DNA from: Hyphochytrium catenoides
Taxonomy: Eukaryota; Sar; Hyphochytriomycetes; Hyphochytriales; Hyphochytriaceae
NCBI GenBank assembly: GCA_900088475.1
Contig: FLMG01002562.1
Coordinates: forward strand, 1-50,401
DNA length: 50,401 nt
Direction: 5' to 3'
Positions 1-10,317 of the stretch are shown here, in pieces. Position 1 is the stretch's first letter. The number at the start of each line of letters is the position of its first letter. The position numbers and the translations under genes are program-made. Under the pieces are notes generated by a model, which was not told where the DNA came from, ran no database searches, and saw only the letters and a list, made by a program, of their open reading frames with translations.

Positions 1-174
1 CTTTCTCTCTCTTCTTACGAAGATTTAGCCAGCTCACCCATAACCCTAGCCAAGAAGTGGCCGCCTTATTATTACCCTCCATCGGCTGAAGATTCTGATG
101 CCTTGCTTCATGGTCTCCTTACATCAAAAGAACGCCTGGATGAAGAAGCCGGTAACGGCCAAATGGTACTCCCT

Positions 175-323
175 GATTGGCCGATATGTGAAACTCTCTA
201 CGAATCAGATTGAGGCATTGTAACTCTGTCCTTCCGATTGGCTGAGGTGTGAACCTCTCTACGAATCAGCTTGAGCCGATGAAGAGGGGACAGTCCTCTG
301 TACGAATCAGATTGCGGCATTGG
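175..323. repeat. short interspersed/tandem repeat cluster
   Basis: Three copies of a core reading TACGAATCAG occur at 199-208, 260-269 and 301-310. The first two lie in about 46-nt units (175-220 and 236-281) that share GATTGG at the start, TGTGAA and CTCTCTACGAATCAG, with a 61-nt period. The third copy is truncated on its left and sits 41 nt further on. Copies differ by several substitutions, so the duplication is not recent. No function is evident. Confidence 0.7.
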
Positions 324-1638
324 AAAGTGGTGATGATGGCTTGGTAAGGGTTGTGATGACTGACTTTCTTCAGTAGTTGCTTTGATGCTTGATCGTGCCA
401 GGATGCCAGGACCGTCGTGGGGAAGACCGTGGAAGAGCTCTTCTGTTGCCTGTGTCTTTGTCTAACTTGCTGACCCTTGTTCCATACTGAAGCTTACTTT
501 CCTGATGGCAAGGTGTTAATTCTATGCTCTTGACAGTTGCGGTGGCCGGGTGCTGAAGGGAAAGCTGAGAAAGTAGGAGAAGATGAAGACAAGAGCGAGG
601 TTGTCGCGGACGATCATCTCGGAGGAAAGGAGAAGAGACAAAGCAATCGATGACTCTACGTCAAACTCTGTCTTGACGGTAAGAGCAGTTTGCCGACGCG
701 CTTGCAATGTTGTAGCATCGAGTCCCAGGCACAGGAGAGAAAGCGAGATAGAGTGACTAAATAGCGACATTGACTTTTCCCCCACAAGCTTGCGCCTTTG
801 TCTCCCTTGGATTAGAGTCCAAGGAGGTGGCCATGAAGAAGGTCAAGGAAGCTATCATCAATGGTGAACCAGTTCTTCTGGCCAGCCGCGCTGGACTTAT
901 TACTGCCAGAGAGAATTCGGCGACAGGACTAGGCCTCTCTCTTCGTGTCTGTCCTTCGGTTCCATAAGCTAACCTTCGCCTCTTCCGTTCGACAGACTCT
1001 TGGCTCTCGATCTCAAGTTCCGTCAAGACGAAAGGCGGGGCGGGGCCGCGTTGTTTAGGGGAGGAGGATACCAATTGATAGCGAGAATGTAACAGAAAGA
1101 AGGAAGAGGAGAGCTAGATAGAGAGAGAGAGAGGGAGCTATGAGAGGAGAGGAAAGAAGAGAAAGAATAGAAGCTATGGGAGAGAAAATAAGAAGAATGG
1201 AATAAGGTCCAAGCAGCAGAGCTCTCATCCCCCTCACCTGCAGTCTAGCAGATGCTGATGAGCCTGAACCAGCTGACGGACTGTCTAGAAGGTCTACAAC
1301 GTAACGAGATAGTGAAGGCAAAGGTGGAGTCTTATCTTTGTCGACGTAATAACAACTCCAATGTTGTCACGCTCCTCGCCAACCTGCCTCTTTCTTTGTC
1401 ACTGTGTAGAGAAGGAGAATCTCTCTCTGTCTTCTTAGCTGTTCAAAGGTTGAGATTGCTGTTGAAGAGCCCTAAGCTGATAACCTGAAGTTTTGGGTGG
1501 AGGAGTTTGAGAAGGTATCAGAGAGAAGGAGTAAGCTGTATCGGGTGTCCTCTGACCCAATTCTCTATTTGTTCCTTTTTCTCTTTTTGCTCTTTATTTG
1601 CGGGTGCGTCCGGTTAACCTTCTCGCGCGCGTTTCTAA
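324..1638. other. unassigned region with possible decayed exons
   Basis: No confident gene. On the + strand a few short segments look coding. One is around 815-880 (containing AMKKVKEAIINGEPVLL). Another is around 1250-1320, and a short one at 1490-1515 (KFWVEEFEK) is followed by a GTATC donor. They precede the kinase-like remnant on the same strand and could be its 5' exons or an unrelated gene, but I recognise no family and cannot link them in one frame. 1085-1200 is purine-rich; the rest is mixed sequence. Confidence 0.3.
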
Positions 1639-3160
1639 GGCACCATTGAAGGGCTGACGACCATCAAGCACACCGCAGGAGAGAGAGCAAAGCCACTCGT
1701 CGTATTTGTGATGGGCGACCCAAAAGGTGGACCTTAGCTTCGCCGTCTTGTGACTCTCTCTCAGTTCTCTTTGCGCTCTCTCTCTCCTCCTTTTATCATC
1801 TCTCTCCCTATGGTCTCGCTCTTTATGCTACTCAATAGACTTCTCATTCCTCTAGTCTCCCTCTCCCTCTCTGTGAAAACTCTCTTCTTTGCCCTGTTTC
1901 CATGTGGTCCGATCCAGGCTCTGGTTAGGGAGCTCAATGTGAGAGGATAATCCAGAGGTCGGCTTCACGCACGTCTCTTTAGACTGCCTGAGGGCGAAGA
2001 GGAGAGACAGTGGATCTAAGGAGGGAGAGACGATCAATCAGGCAGGATGGCAGCCTCTCCTCTCTCCGTCTGGCTTCTGTTGTCCTGCTCTTTCTTTCCC
2101 GCACGCATAGAAATCACGTACTGGCTGCGTGCCTCTCTGTGCTCGTCTCGTCCTATTCTAGGCCTATCTTGACACTTCCCTAGCCAATTATCATCATATG
2201 CTTCACTTCCGAACTTCATCTCGCCTTCCCTACTTAACGTTTGCTCTACCGCCGTATCTGGTCATGTTTCTTGCCGCTATACTTTATGAAGGAGGGAGAG
2301 ATTGTGCCTGTTTCTGTCATAGTCAACCTTCTTCGCGAAGCTATGGCAAAAGAGAGCTTCGCTCCTTTTGGCGGTCTGCTACCGTTACTTTATTGACGTT
2401 TGATGGCGGAGCCTTTTGTCACTAGTTCTTTCTCCCTTTTCTCTCTCTCTCTTCCCTGATCTCTATTCTTCTCCTTCTTCATCAGCTTCCTATCCGGCTC
2501 TGCGTCGGTCTTCGCCTCCATATCTTCCTCATAGTGGTCGATCCATGTAAGGAGCTGATGTCCGGGCTCTTTTACAACTGCCCTCTGTCCCTCCCAGTGA
2601 TGAGCAAGCAGGCTCTGCTGATATTTCACTCTTTCCCTCTTCTTTTCTCTTCTCTCGTCTCTTTGGTAGAAGTCTTCTCTCTCTCTCTCGTTTCCTCTCT
2701 TCCTTCTTCTGCCGCTTCAAGGGAACACAAAGTTCCTGTCGGATGGCTTTCCCCGTAATAAACCTAGACAATCTTCAGGGCTTGGAAGGAAGTGACGGGC
2801 CACCACTCGGCTAGATTGGCCTTCGTTGTCTTCCCTGACTGCAAGACCGAGGTCATGGAGGTAGGCATGTCTCTCTAAATCTCCTCCTGTCTCGCTCTGC
2901 TTGTTTCGCTCTCTTTCTTCTTTGCTTTCTCTCTTGGATATTATCAAGGTTCTCTCCCCTCTCTTCAACCTCGTTCCCCGCTCTCAGTTTTAGAGACAAG
3001 CTTTTTCAAGTTATTGCGCTTTCGGTTTCTCTCTCTTCACTCTTTCTAACCCCTCCCCTTTGCTAGGGCACAGACTAGCGGGCGGCCGAAGGACAATTTG
3101 GAGACCATCAAGAAGCGCTTCTGGACCTACCAAGAAGACACCTTGCCAATTGTTCAGTAG
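1639..3160 (+). pseudogene. UMP-CMP / adenylate kinase-like gene, apparently degenerate
   Basis: Pieces of a nucleoside-monophosphate kinase occur in the right order on the + strand. They are a P-loop strand (VVFVMGDPKGG, 1700-1733), ALVRELN (1918-1938) followed by GFTHVS...CLRAKRR (1958-2041), MKEGEIVP...VNLLREAM (2286-2375), a FLSDGFPRN lid motif (about 2733-2754), FVVFPDCKTEVME (about 2820-2860) and TSGRPKDNLETIKKRF (about 3074-3121). The family phosphorylates UMP/CMP or AMP with ATP and normally reads GxPGxGKGTQ, FLIDGFPRN and GRxDDN. Here the P-loop is followed by Pro and a stop instead of Lys-Gly-Thr. The glycine before the DCLRA motif is missing. Two +1 shifts are needed between about 2755 and 2785, and phase does not match before the TSGR exon. 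This fits a decayed copy; several sequencing errors are the alternative. Homology is firm, exact exon limits are not. Confidence 0.65.
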
Positions 3161-3809
3161 TGCTTCATCGTCAGATGACGCGATAGCGCAATTCTGACGC
3201 ATGACCTCTCCACCTCACTCCCATAAACTCTTTGCTACGGGCAGCAGCTCAGAGTGCCCCAACTCCGTTCTCTAAAGCACATCATCATACAAACGTTGCT
3301 GTTGTGCTCATCTTCACATTGTCTACTACTGTTTCTGCCGATGGCGCGTAGGTGGTTGTTGTCTGCTGAAAGAAGTGACCATTGAACATTCAAGGTGAAG
3401 GGGATTGTGCACTGCTTGAGTTCGATTACCTCACATTGCTTTTAGACGAACAACTTTCTGTGTGTGCCAAATTGAATAGGAGACGCTCTTTGTCAACACG
3501 TTGCTCACAATTAAATAGTGAGTAAGCAGCACCAAGAAGAGGAGAAGAGGAAGGGATGAGGACACAAGGTGCCACGACTATATCAATGCATAAGAACACA
3601 TCCGCGCCTACGGGAAGAGAAAAAAGAAGAAACGTACTACCTCTTAGTAGTGCTCAGCGACCTGTTGCTTGCACGACAGGCATATGTTGCTTCTTGTGAG
3701 TAGTAATGTGGTTTTGTGAGCGGGATAGGAGTGAAGTGTCCTCAAAACATCACATGGTGTCTGGCGCTACTTTTCGTCCTCTTTATCCGCGCAGTGATGA
3801 TGTTAGGGC
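3161..3809. other. intergenic, no gene seen
   Basis: About 650 nt between the convergent kinase remnant (+) and the NHL gene (-). I see no conserved coding segment, no RNA gene and no clear repeat. It should contain the 3' UTR of the NHL gene, but no poly(A) signal stands out. Confidence 0.5.
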
Positions 3810-6800
3810 TCACGTTATTTTACGGATGCGGTTGTTATTCATCTCTGCTAAGTAAAGAGTCCCAGTACTGGAGTTCACGGCAATGCCATAGAAGTGGTTG
3901 AACCTTGCAGCAGAACCAATGCCGTCGACATTACCCCCAAGGTTATATTGGCCTCCTAGAGTTGTCACAACGCCACGCGGAGTGATTCGAATGACGGTTT
4001 GTCCATTTCGCGTGTACACATTCCCATCCGTGTCGACTGCCACCCCAGTTGCCGATGAGGCTATAACATGAGCTCCGGTATGGTCTCGGAGGGTGGTAAC
4101 GTTGTTATCGGCGAGCCGAATTTTTCTGATCCTGCCATTACCATTGTCAGCCACGTAGAGAGTCTCTGCCTTGTTATCAAGGGCGAGGTCGCTAATGGTG
4201 GATAAGATCGCATCTTGTCCAATCCCATCCCTGAAAGTTACCGAAGCTGTTCTATTTCCCGCTATGGTCGTCACAGTTCTGTTGGGCGATATCTTACGTA
4301 TGAGCCTGTAGTCGGCCACATATACATTCCCGTCCTCATCTACCGCAATACCAGATATAGAGTTTGTGAACCTTGCTTCACTTCCGACGCCATCAGCGTA
4401 CCCAGCCCCAGCTCCATCTAACCCAGCGAGAGTGACCACGGTACCAGTCACCATTAGGACTTTCACGGTATATCCCACATGTCCATAGATGTTCCCTTGC
4501 TGATCCACGGTGATACTTCTGGGGCCTAAGAGCGCCTTAGCAAAAGTCGGAGTCCGAACGACACCATCGGTGCTCACTATCCGCAATTGGCTATTGCCCC
4601 ACTCGCTCACAACAAGCTCCCCGTTGCGTGGGTCGAAAGCGACAGATATAGGATCGTTAAACTGGGCTGCTGTCCCCCTGCCGTCCACTTTACCCATACC
4701 ACTTGCCCCTCCTAAACCAGCAATCGTCGTCACCGCTCCTGTTGAAGCCGACACTCGACGTAGATAATGATGGGTCAGCTGGAGAGTATAGAGCATCCCA
4801 AAGTCGAAATCTAGTGCGATCGCAGTGGGATTGTAGTGCTTCGCCGTGGTAGACGAACCATCCACGTTTCCCATGGCACCCGCTATACCGGATAGCGTAC
4901 TGACGCTACCATCCGGTGCAATGGCTCGGATAAGGTGCCTCATATGGTCTGCGATATAAAGTACGCCCGAGTACGGATCAACCGTAAGATCGTATGGACT
5001 ATAGAAGGTAGTCAAAGAAGAGTCATTGCCGTTGACGCTGCCGGTTGTCCCATTTCCGGCAAGGGTTGAGACGACGCCATTTACAATCTTCCGGATGCGA
5101 TGATTGCTTGTGTCCGCCACGTACACTGTACCAAAGGCATCTACTTCGACTCCCAGAGGACTATTTAGGAGGGCTTCGCTCGTGGCGAGACCATCCAGAA
5201 AGCCTGCAGTGCCCTTCCCGGCTAGCGTTGACACAACACCCCCAGCGGTTACCATGCGAATACGATGATTGGCTTTATCAGCGACATAAATAATTTCGTT
5301 TGCATCGACAGCGATACCCTGTGGAGTGTTAAAGCGAGCTGCTGACCCGACGCCATCAGCGAAACCTGGCACACCACTTCCGGCCAAAGTACTAACACTA
5401 CATGTCGGTGTGCGAGTAATCTTCCTTATCGCGCTGTTGCCACTATCAGCGATGTAGATGTTTCCTGACCCCGAGTGAACAGCTATGCCAACAGGATAAC
5501 CGAAGGCTGAGCTCAGACAGTCACCATTGACATGGCCTGCAAAGTAGGAGCCCGCATATGTAGAGAAAGTTCCATTCCGAGTTGCTTGGCGCACTAGGTA
5601 GTTCCCCGAATCCGCTATGAAAAGTGTGCCGGTTAATGAGTCATAAGCCAGCGCCTTTGCCATATAGAACCTTGCTATTGATGCGTTGCCATCTGTGGCC
5701 CATGGGCCACCTGCAAAGGTCGAAACATTACCTTGAATAGGTGGTACTGGAGCGGTAGTCAATGGAGGTGTGGTCGGCGGCGGCTCTGGTGTTGAGGTAG
5801 AGCTTGGTTCAACCGTCGGTGCAAGTGTCGTAGGGGATGCTGTTGTTGGAATAATAGGAGTGTTATCTGCTGCTGGTACCCCCACTGACTCTGTACCTGG
5901 CGTGGGAGTTGGCTCTGTGATGGCGTTGCAGTTGGCTGTGTAGTAGAGTCTATGCTTGGGTCTATGACAGGTTCGGTCGTTGGTTCTGTCGTTGTGGAAG
6001 GCGGCTCTTCTTGAGCTGCACTTGGAGTCGGTTGCTGCTCTTCTAGGTGGTGAACTGCTAAAGCCAATTCTTCGTCTAGAGTAAGAGGTACGTTGAACTC
6101 TTCTTCACGATAGCACGAACACACCGTAATCCCGTCTGGGTAACGAAGTGGCAACCTCCAAGAGGAGCTCGTTGCTCGGCTCAAGTCTCGGCATTGACAC
6201 ATTTTGATATTCTGAAGCCTATTTAAGATGATTGCCACTGGTGGGGTGGTATCTTCCAAGAAGCTCATATCAGTGCTGTCTGACCCCATCGTTCTGTCAA
6301 CTGAAGAAGCATCATCGCACAAGGCCGAATTTCTGTCTTCCCCGTCCAAGCAAGGGCTAGAAGAAAAACATGTAAGGCTTGCTAAGCTCTTGTTGTGGCA
6401 TGCCGAGGGAGCTGTAGACGAAGGTAAGGACGAAGAAGACGAGTTAGCGGTCCCGAGTGGCAGGGAACATGTGGAAGTCCTTATGACTGTCCCAGCGCAG
6501 TGCCGGCTTGCGAGGACGAGCAGCTGATGGACAGTTACCGGTTTGTTGTTGGCGCCATCGTATGGCCAGCTGTCGGTATTTATGAACGTCTCCTCGGCCG
6601 CAGTAGCGCTAAAAGTGGCCCCAACTTTCTGGCAGGCATGGCCCCAGTAGCCGGGAGGGCACTGGCAATTCCCAATCCTAGTGTCACAACGTCCGCGACC
6701 GCTGCATTCCTTAAGTGCTATGGGATGTAAAAGACTCTTGCTAGAAGAAGAGCCGTCGTCGGAGGTGCTGGTACGCCACCACACGGCGCCATAAGGGCAG

Positions 6801-7120
6801 GCACGCTGAGAGCAATCTTCCCCTTTCCACAGAGGAATGCGATTTGGACCGCGTTCACAAACACAATTTCCTGAGTGAGAGTCATATCCACCATGGCCAG
6901 AGCAGCCGTTCTTCGTGATGACGCCACCCTCCCAACCATTTTCCAATGCACTGTAGTGGCTGATGGATGGGTACTGGTGACCGAGAACTGCTCTACTGTT
7001 GATAATCTCCCCAGACAAGAACAAGAGGAAGGAAAAAACTACGAAGACAACGGGTCGCCAGTTAACGATGATCCTGGAGGACGGCGGAACAAGGAAGACT
7101 TGCGGCGACCCACGCATCAT
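3810..7120 (-). CDS. EGF-like / 12-NHL-repeat extracellular protein
   Basis: Starts at ATG 7118-7120 and ends at TGA 3810-3812, with no intron seen. Near residues 20-40 is a hydrophobic stretch (VVFVVFSFLLFLSG) fit for a signal anchor or signal peptide. Two EGF-like cysteine clusters follow (CSGHGGYDS...CVCERG and CSGRGRCDTRIGNCQCPPGY...C), then a Ser/Cys-rich region and a Pro/Thr-rich linker. The C-terminal about 690 residues carry twelve NHL-type units of the form VSTLAG...DG...AARF..P.GIAVD..G.IYVAD..N.RIRKI. Twelve units could make two six-bladed beta-propellers. NHL propellers bind proteins, RNA or glycans, so a secreted or surface ligand-binding role is inferred. Reading must change frame inside the linker (see findings), which joins an N-terminal part of about 400 residues to one of about 700. 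Divergent from the giant receptor gene. Confidence 0.8.
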
Positions 7121-8454
7121 ATCACTTAATAAATAGAAAGAAAGGCAGGCGACCTTTGCAAATACTACTATAACAAAGAAGAGTTGTCGTGATCCTCCCG
7201 CAGCAGGGGTGCCGGCGCTATATGCCGTAAAGGCAAGTGCGGTGACAATCCAGCAGCCGCAGCCAGAGCAGCTACTACGAGGAGGAGGAGGTATAACCCT
7301 CGCTGCAAGAAATAAGAAATCAAAGCCAGATTGTTGTGCGCACTGCCCATCACCGACGACGAAGACGAGAGGAGGAGAAAATGCAAATGACGAGGAAGAA
7401 GCAGCAGCTACTTACTAACCTCTTGCTCTGGATGATACACCCCCATGCACACACGTTCCTTTGTTATTACACAGGTAAGCGCCAATCTTCCTTCACATTA
7501 TTGTGGTGGCTGGCAACAGCGAATGTGCTTGAAGAAGCTCGCTGTCCTCGCTCCGTGGGAGGCAAGGAAGGAGGGCCATTGTTCGCTCATCGAAGAGGAA
7601 TCAACTCTGCGTTCTTCTCGTTATCTATGGATGGCTTATATTATGGCTGCTAAGCCCAAGCGACGCAAGCAAGGGATGTATGTATCATGGGGGATTCTCT
7701 CCTTCAATCTCGGCGCCCGATCCTTGTACAAGAAACCCTCACTTTCCCCCCTCACCCCAAGTAACTGAAACTGCCACCACCTAATTCAAGCGATATAGTA
7801 AATATGGGGCAGCACTTGTTTTTTGCAGTCTTCTTATTCTCGGCACTGGCGCTTGAAGTCCTCCGGCAATAATTCATCAATTTCCAGAAGAAGAGATCCA
7901 GCGCCTCCTCCATCTTCAAAGTTGTTAGTTGGGCATCCCCGCCGCCAGCCGCCGAACGAGTGGTCACGCCTCCTCTTCTTTTTTTAGGATTTCTGAGCTT
8001 AATGACATCAGAAGACCACACTCAAACCGTCACCACTGACCTTCTTGTATTGTTGTATTACTTGTATCGTGCGTGAATGAAGAAGTGTGAAGAAGAGTAG
8101 TAGTCCCTTTATTGTTGGGCCTACTCTTCTCGCTCGTAGAAGAAGAACTCATTAATAATTGCTCCACCAAATCTCAACTAACTGTTGTTCTTGTTAGTGG
8201 CGCAGCTTGTAGCTTAGGTAGGTGCTACTACTAGGAACTACTTATTACTGCTTCTCTCTTCTTTCCTGCTTGCTTCTTCCTTTCTTCTGTCATTTTTCTT
8301 CCACATTGTCTCCTGAGCATCGCTCTTTTTTTCTGCTGCGATAAATGAGCCGGAAGCCCTTGTCGGTTGTGGTGCAGAGGAGATGGCTTAGTAGTCCTTG
8401 ACCGTTGTTGCTACTAGTATGGTAGTTCTGAACTACAATCGGCGGGAGGATCCT

Positions 8455-8475
8455 ACTGCTGCTGCTGCTGCTGCT
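8455..8475. repeat. (CTG)n trinucleotide microsatellite
   Basis: About seven perfect CTG units in the divergent intergenic region, followed by TTCTTATTCTTCTTC. Short and probably unstable in length; no sign that it is translated. Confidence 0.85.
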
Positions 8476-9544
8476 TCTTATTCTTCTTCGCTTCTTGCTT
8501 CTGTCCTTAACTTTTTTTCAGATTGTGTTTGTTCATCGCTCTCTCTGAGGCGGAATGCCGAGCCGTCAAGAACAACCACCCTTGCTTGTGCAAGAGGACG
8601 GTGATGGCTTAATAGTAAGAAGAGGACTTCATTGATGGCTCGCCGCTAGTAGCAGCTGAAGTGAATCTGGGATGATGAGAAGTCCTTCGTCGTCAGCGGT
8701 GGCTGTCATGAATGACGCTGGACTCCAATGAGTGCTTAATTACTAGTAGCAGGCTGCTGCTCCATGGATTGAAAAAGAAGAAGGTGATAGTGGCGGCGAT
8801 AGTTAGTGGCGGCAACAGGACTATAGAAGATAACGTTCCTGTGAGCCTTGGCCCAAGCTCCTAGCTCCTAGTAGCGAGCGCTCTGTTCCTGTAGGTAGAT
8901 GAGGAGGAGGAGGACAGCCAGGATGATGGATTGATGCTGCCTATTAATGCGATCACTGGTGGTGATGACATCATCAAAATGAAGAGAAGAGAACTGCTAG
9001 TTCCCACTGTTACAAGAGCGACCGTCAGGAAGACTCCCTCATCAGAAGTAGAAGTCAAAGTATAACTGAACCATTGTAAATAGACCACATCTTTTGTAAT
9101 CTACACAAGTTTATCATAACCTCACAAGCCTAACAGCTAGCCTAACACAACGGCCAAAATCCGCAACTTGCATTTTTGTGAAATATGCCCCTTAACTAAA
9201 CCACCGCACACACCCTGAATACCCTCATGCTCCGTTAAGAATAGGATGGCTTATCTGGCGGTTATTGGTAATAAAGAGGACCATTAGAGGCAGAATACGA
9301 AGAGGCATGATCAATCAACCGACGGGTGCATTACTATGCCGACCGGGAGGTCCGGCGCTAAAGAATAAGACTGCAAAAGCTGTATTACTGTTCCGCCAGT
9401 GAAGCTCCAGCCGTAGTAAGGATAATATTTAGATTATTCCTTTGCTAATTACCTGTCACGAGAAAATAGTACAAATAGAAGGAGCTACGCTTGTCGCTTG
9501 ATGATCGGACAACGAGGACCGTGGGACGAGGACATCTGCGGATC

Positions 9545-9750
9545 TTTCCTTCTCTGTCAACCTGACTCTCTCTCCTCTCCTCTCTCTCCTCCTCCCGCCT
9601 TCTCCGGTCTAACCCTTCCTCTTTCTCTCTCTCTCTCTCACCTCTACTTGTAGTCTCCCTATCTTTTCGCTCTCTCTCTCTCTCCTCTTTCCCTCTCGTT
9701 CCTGACAGTTTGTCTGTCTCTTCTCTTCTCTCTCTTTTCTGTCTTTTCCC
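9545..9750. repeat. polypyrimidine (CT)-rich tract
   Basis: About 200 nt almost entirely C and T on the + strand, with several CTCTCTCT runs. It lies about 570-770 nt upstream of the giant gene's start. Such mirror-like tracts can form triplex DNA or act as promoter-proximal GA/CT elements; here that is only a possibility. Confidence 0.75.
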
Positions 9751-10317
9751 TTGCATTGTTTCGGGTCAAGCTTCTGTCATCCATCCCAACTATTATTCTT
9801 TGTCTGTCTCACTTCTCTTCCCCTGCCTCCGCCAGGCCCGGCTATCCAGGAGTTCTATGTGCGCTCGATAGGGCTCAGGGCTCGCTTTCTGGTCGAAGCT
9901 GTACCACAAGGTGTATCTTTCTTTTCTCTCCTCCTGAGATGAGCCCAAGCAAGTTCACATGCATGTGACAGAGCGCGGCCTAAATGGCAAGGCAGGAGGT
10001 AAGAGGTAGGCTTTAGCACCAAGCAAGGAACATGCCCTGTCCATTGATGACTTCTGTGTTCACAATCTGCCCCACGCCAGGGCTAGTTCAGCCCAACAAA
10101 AGTCAAACTCAGATCACGCATCTCTGCTGGGGACTGACACTGTGAAGGACACGGGTTGTTCTCGCTCCGCACTCATTCTTCATTATAGGTTAATGATGGA
10201 CGTGCATGGATGGGCTTCTCTTTCACCCTGATGGTGGTCTCTTGATTATGCAAGATGCACTACTCACCTGAGGCAATCAGCTAGCTTCTCACCCATCGGC
10301 AGTCAAGGTCCGAGAGA

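Larger units (their letters stand above)
7121..10317. other. divergent intergenic region
   Basis: 3.2 kb between two genes transcribed away from each other, so it should hold both promoters and 5' UTRs. ORFs here are short and have no recognisable domain. It contains a CTG run and a long polypyrimidine tract (listed separately) and many CTACTAGTAG-like words in 8100-8900. No TATA box or tRNA could be identified with confidence. A non-coding 5' exon of either gene could lie here unseen. Confidence 0.5.

Noticed and set aside
3400-3480. tRNA-like word GTTCGATTAC
   Set aside because: No acceptor stem, D-arm or anticodon arm could be folded around it.
7168-7386. 72-residue minus-strand ORF with a hydrophobic stretch upstream of the NHL gene
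   Set aside because: It looks like a signal peptide by chance, ends before the NHL start, and has no good donor to join it.
9445-9756. Minus-strand Arg/Glu-rich ORF
   Set aside because: It is the complement of a CT-rich tract; composition alone keeps it open and no start context or domain supports it.
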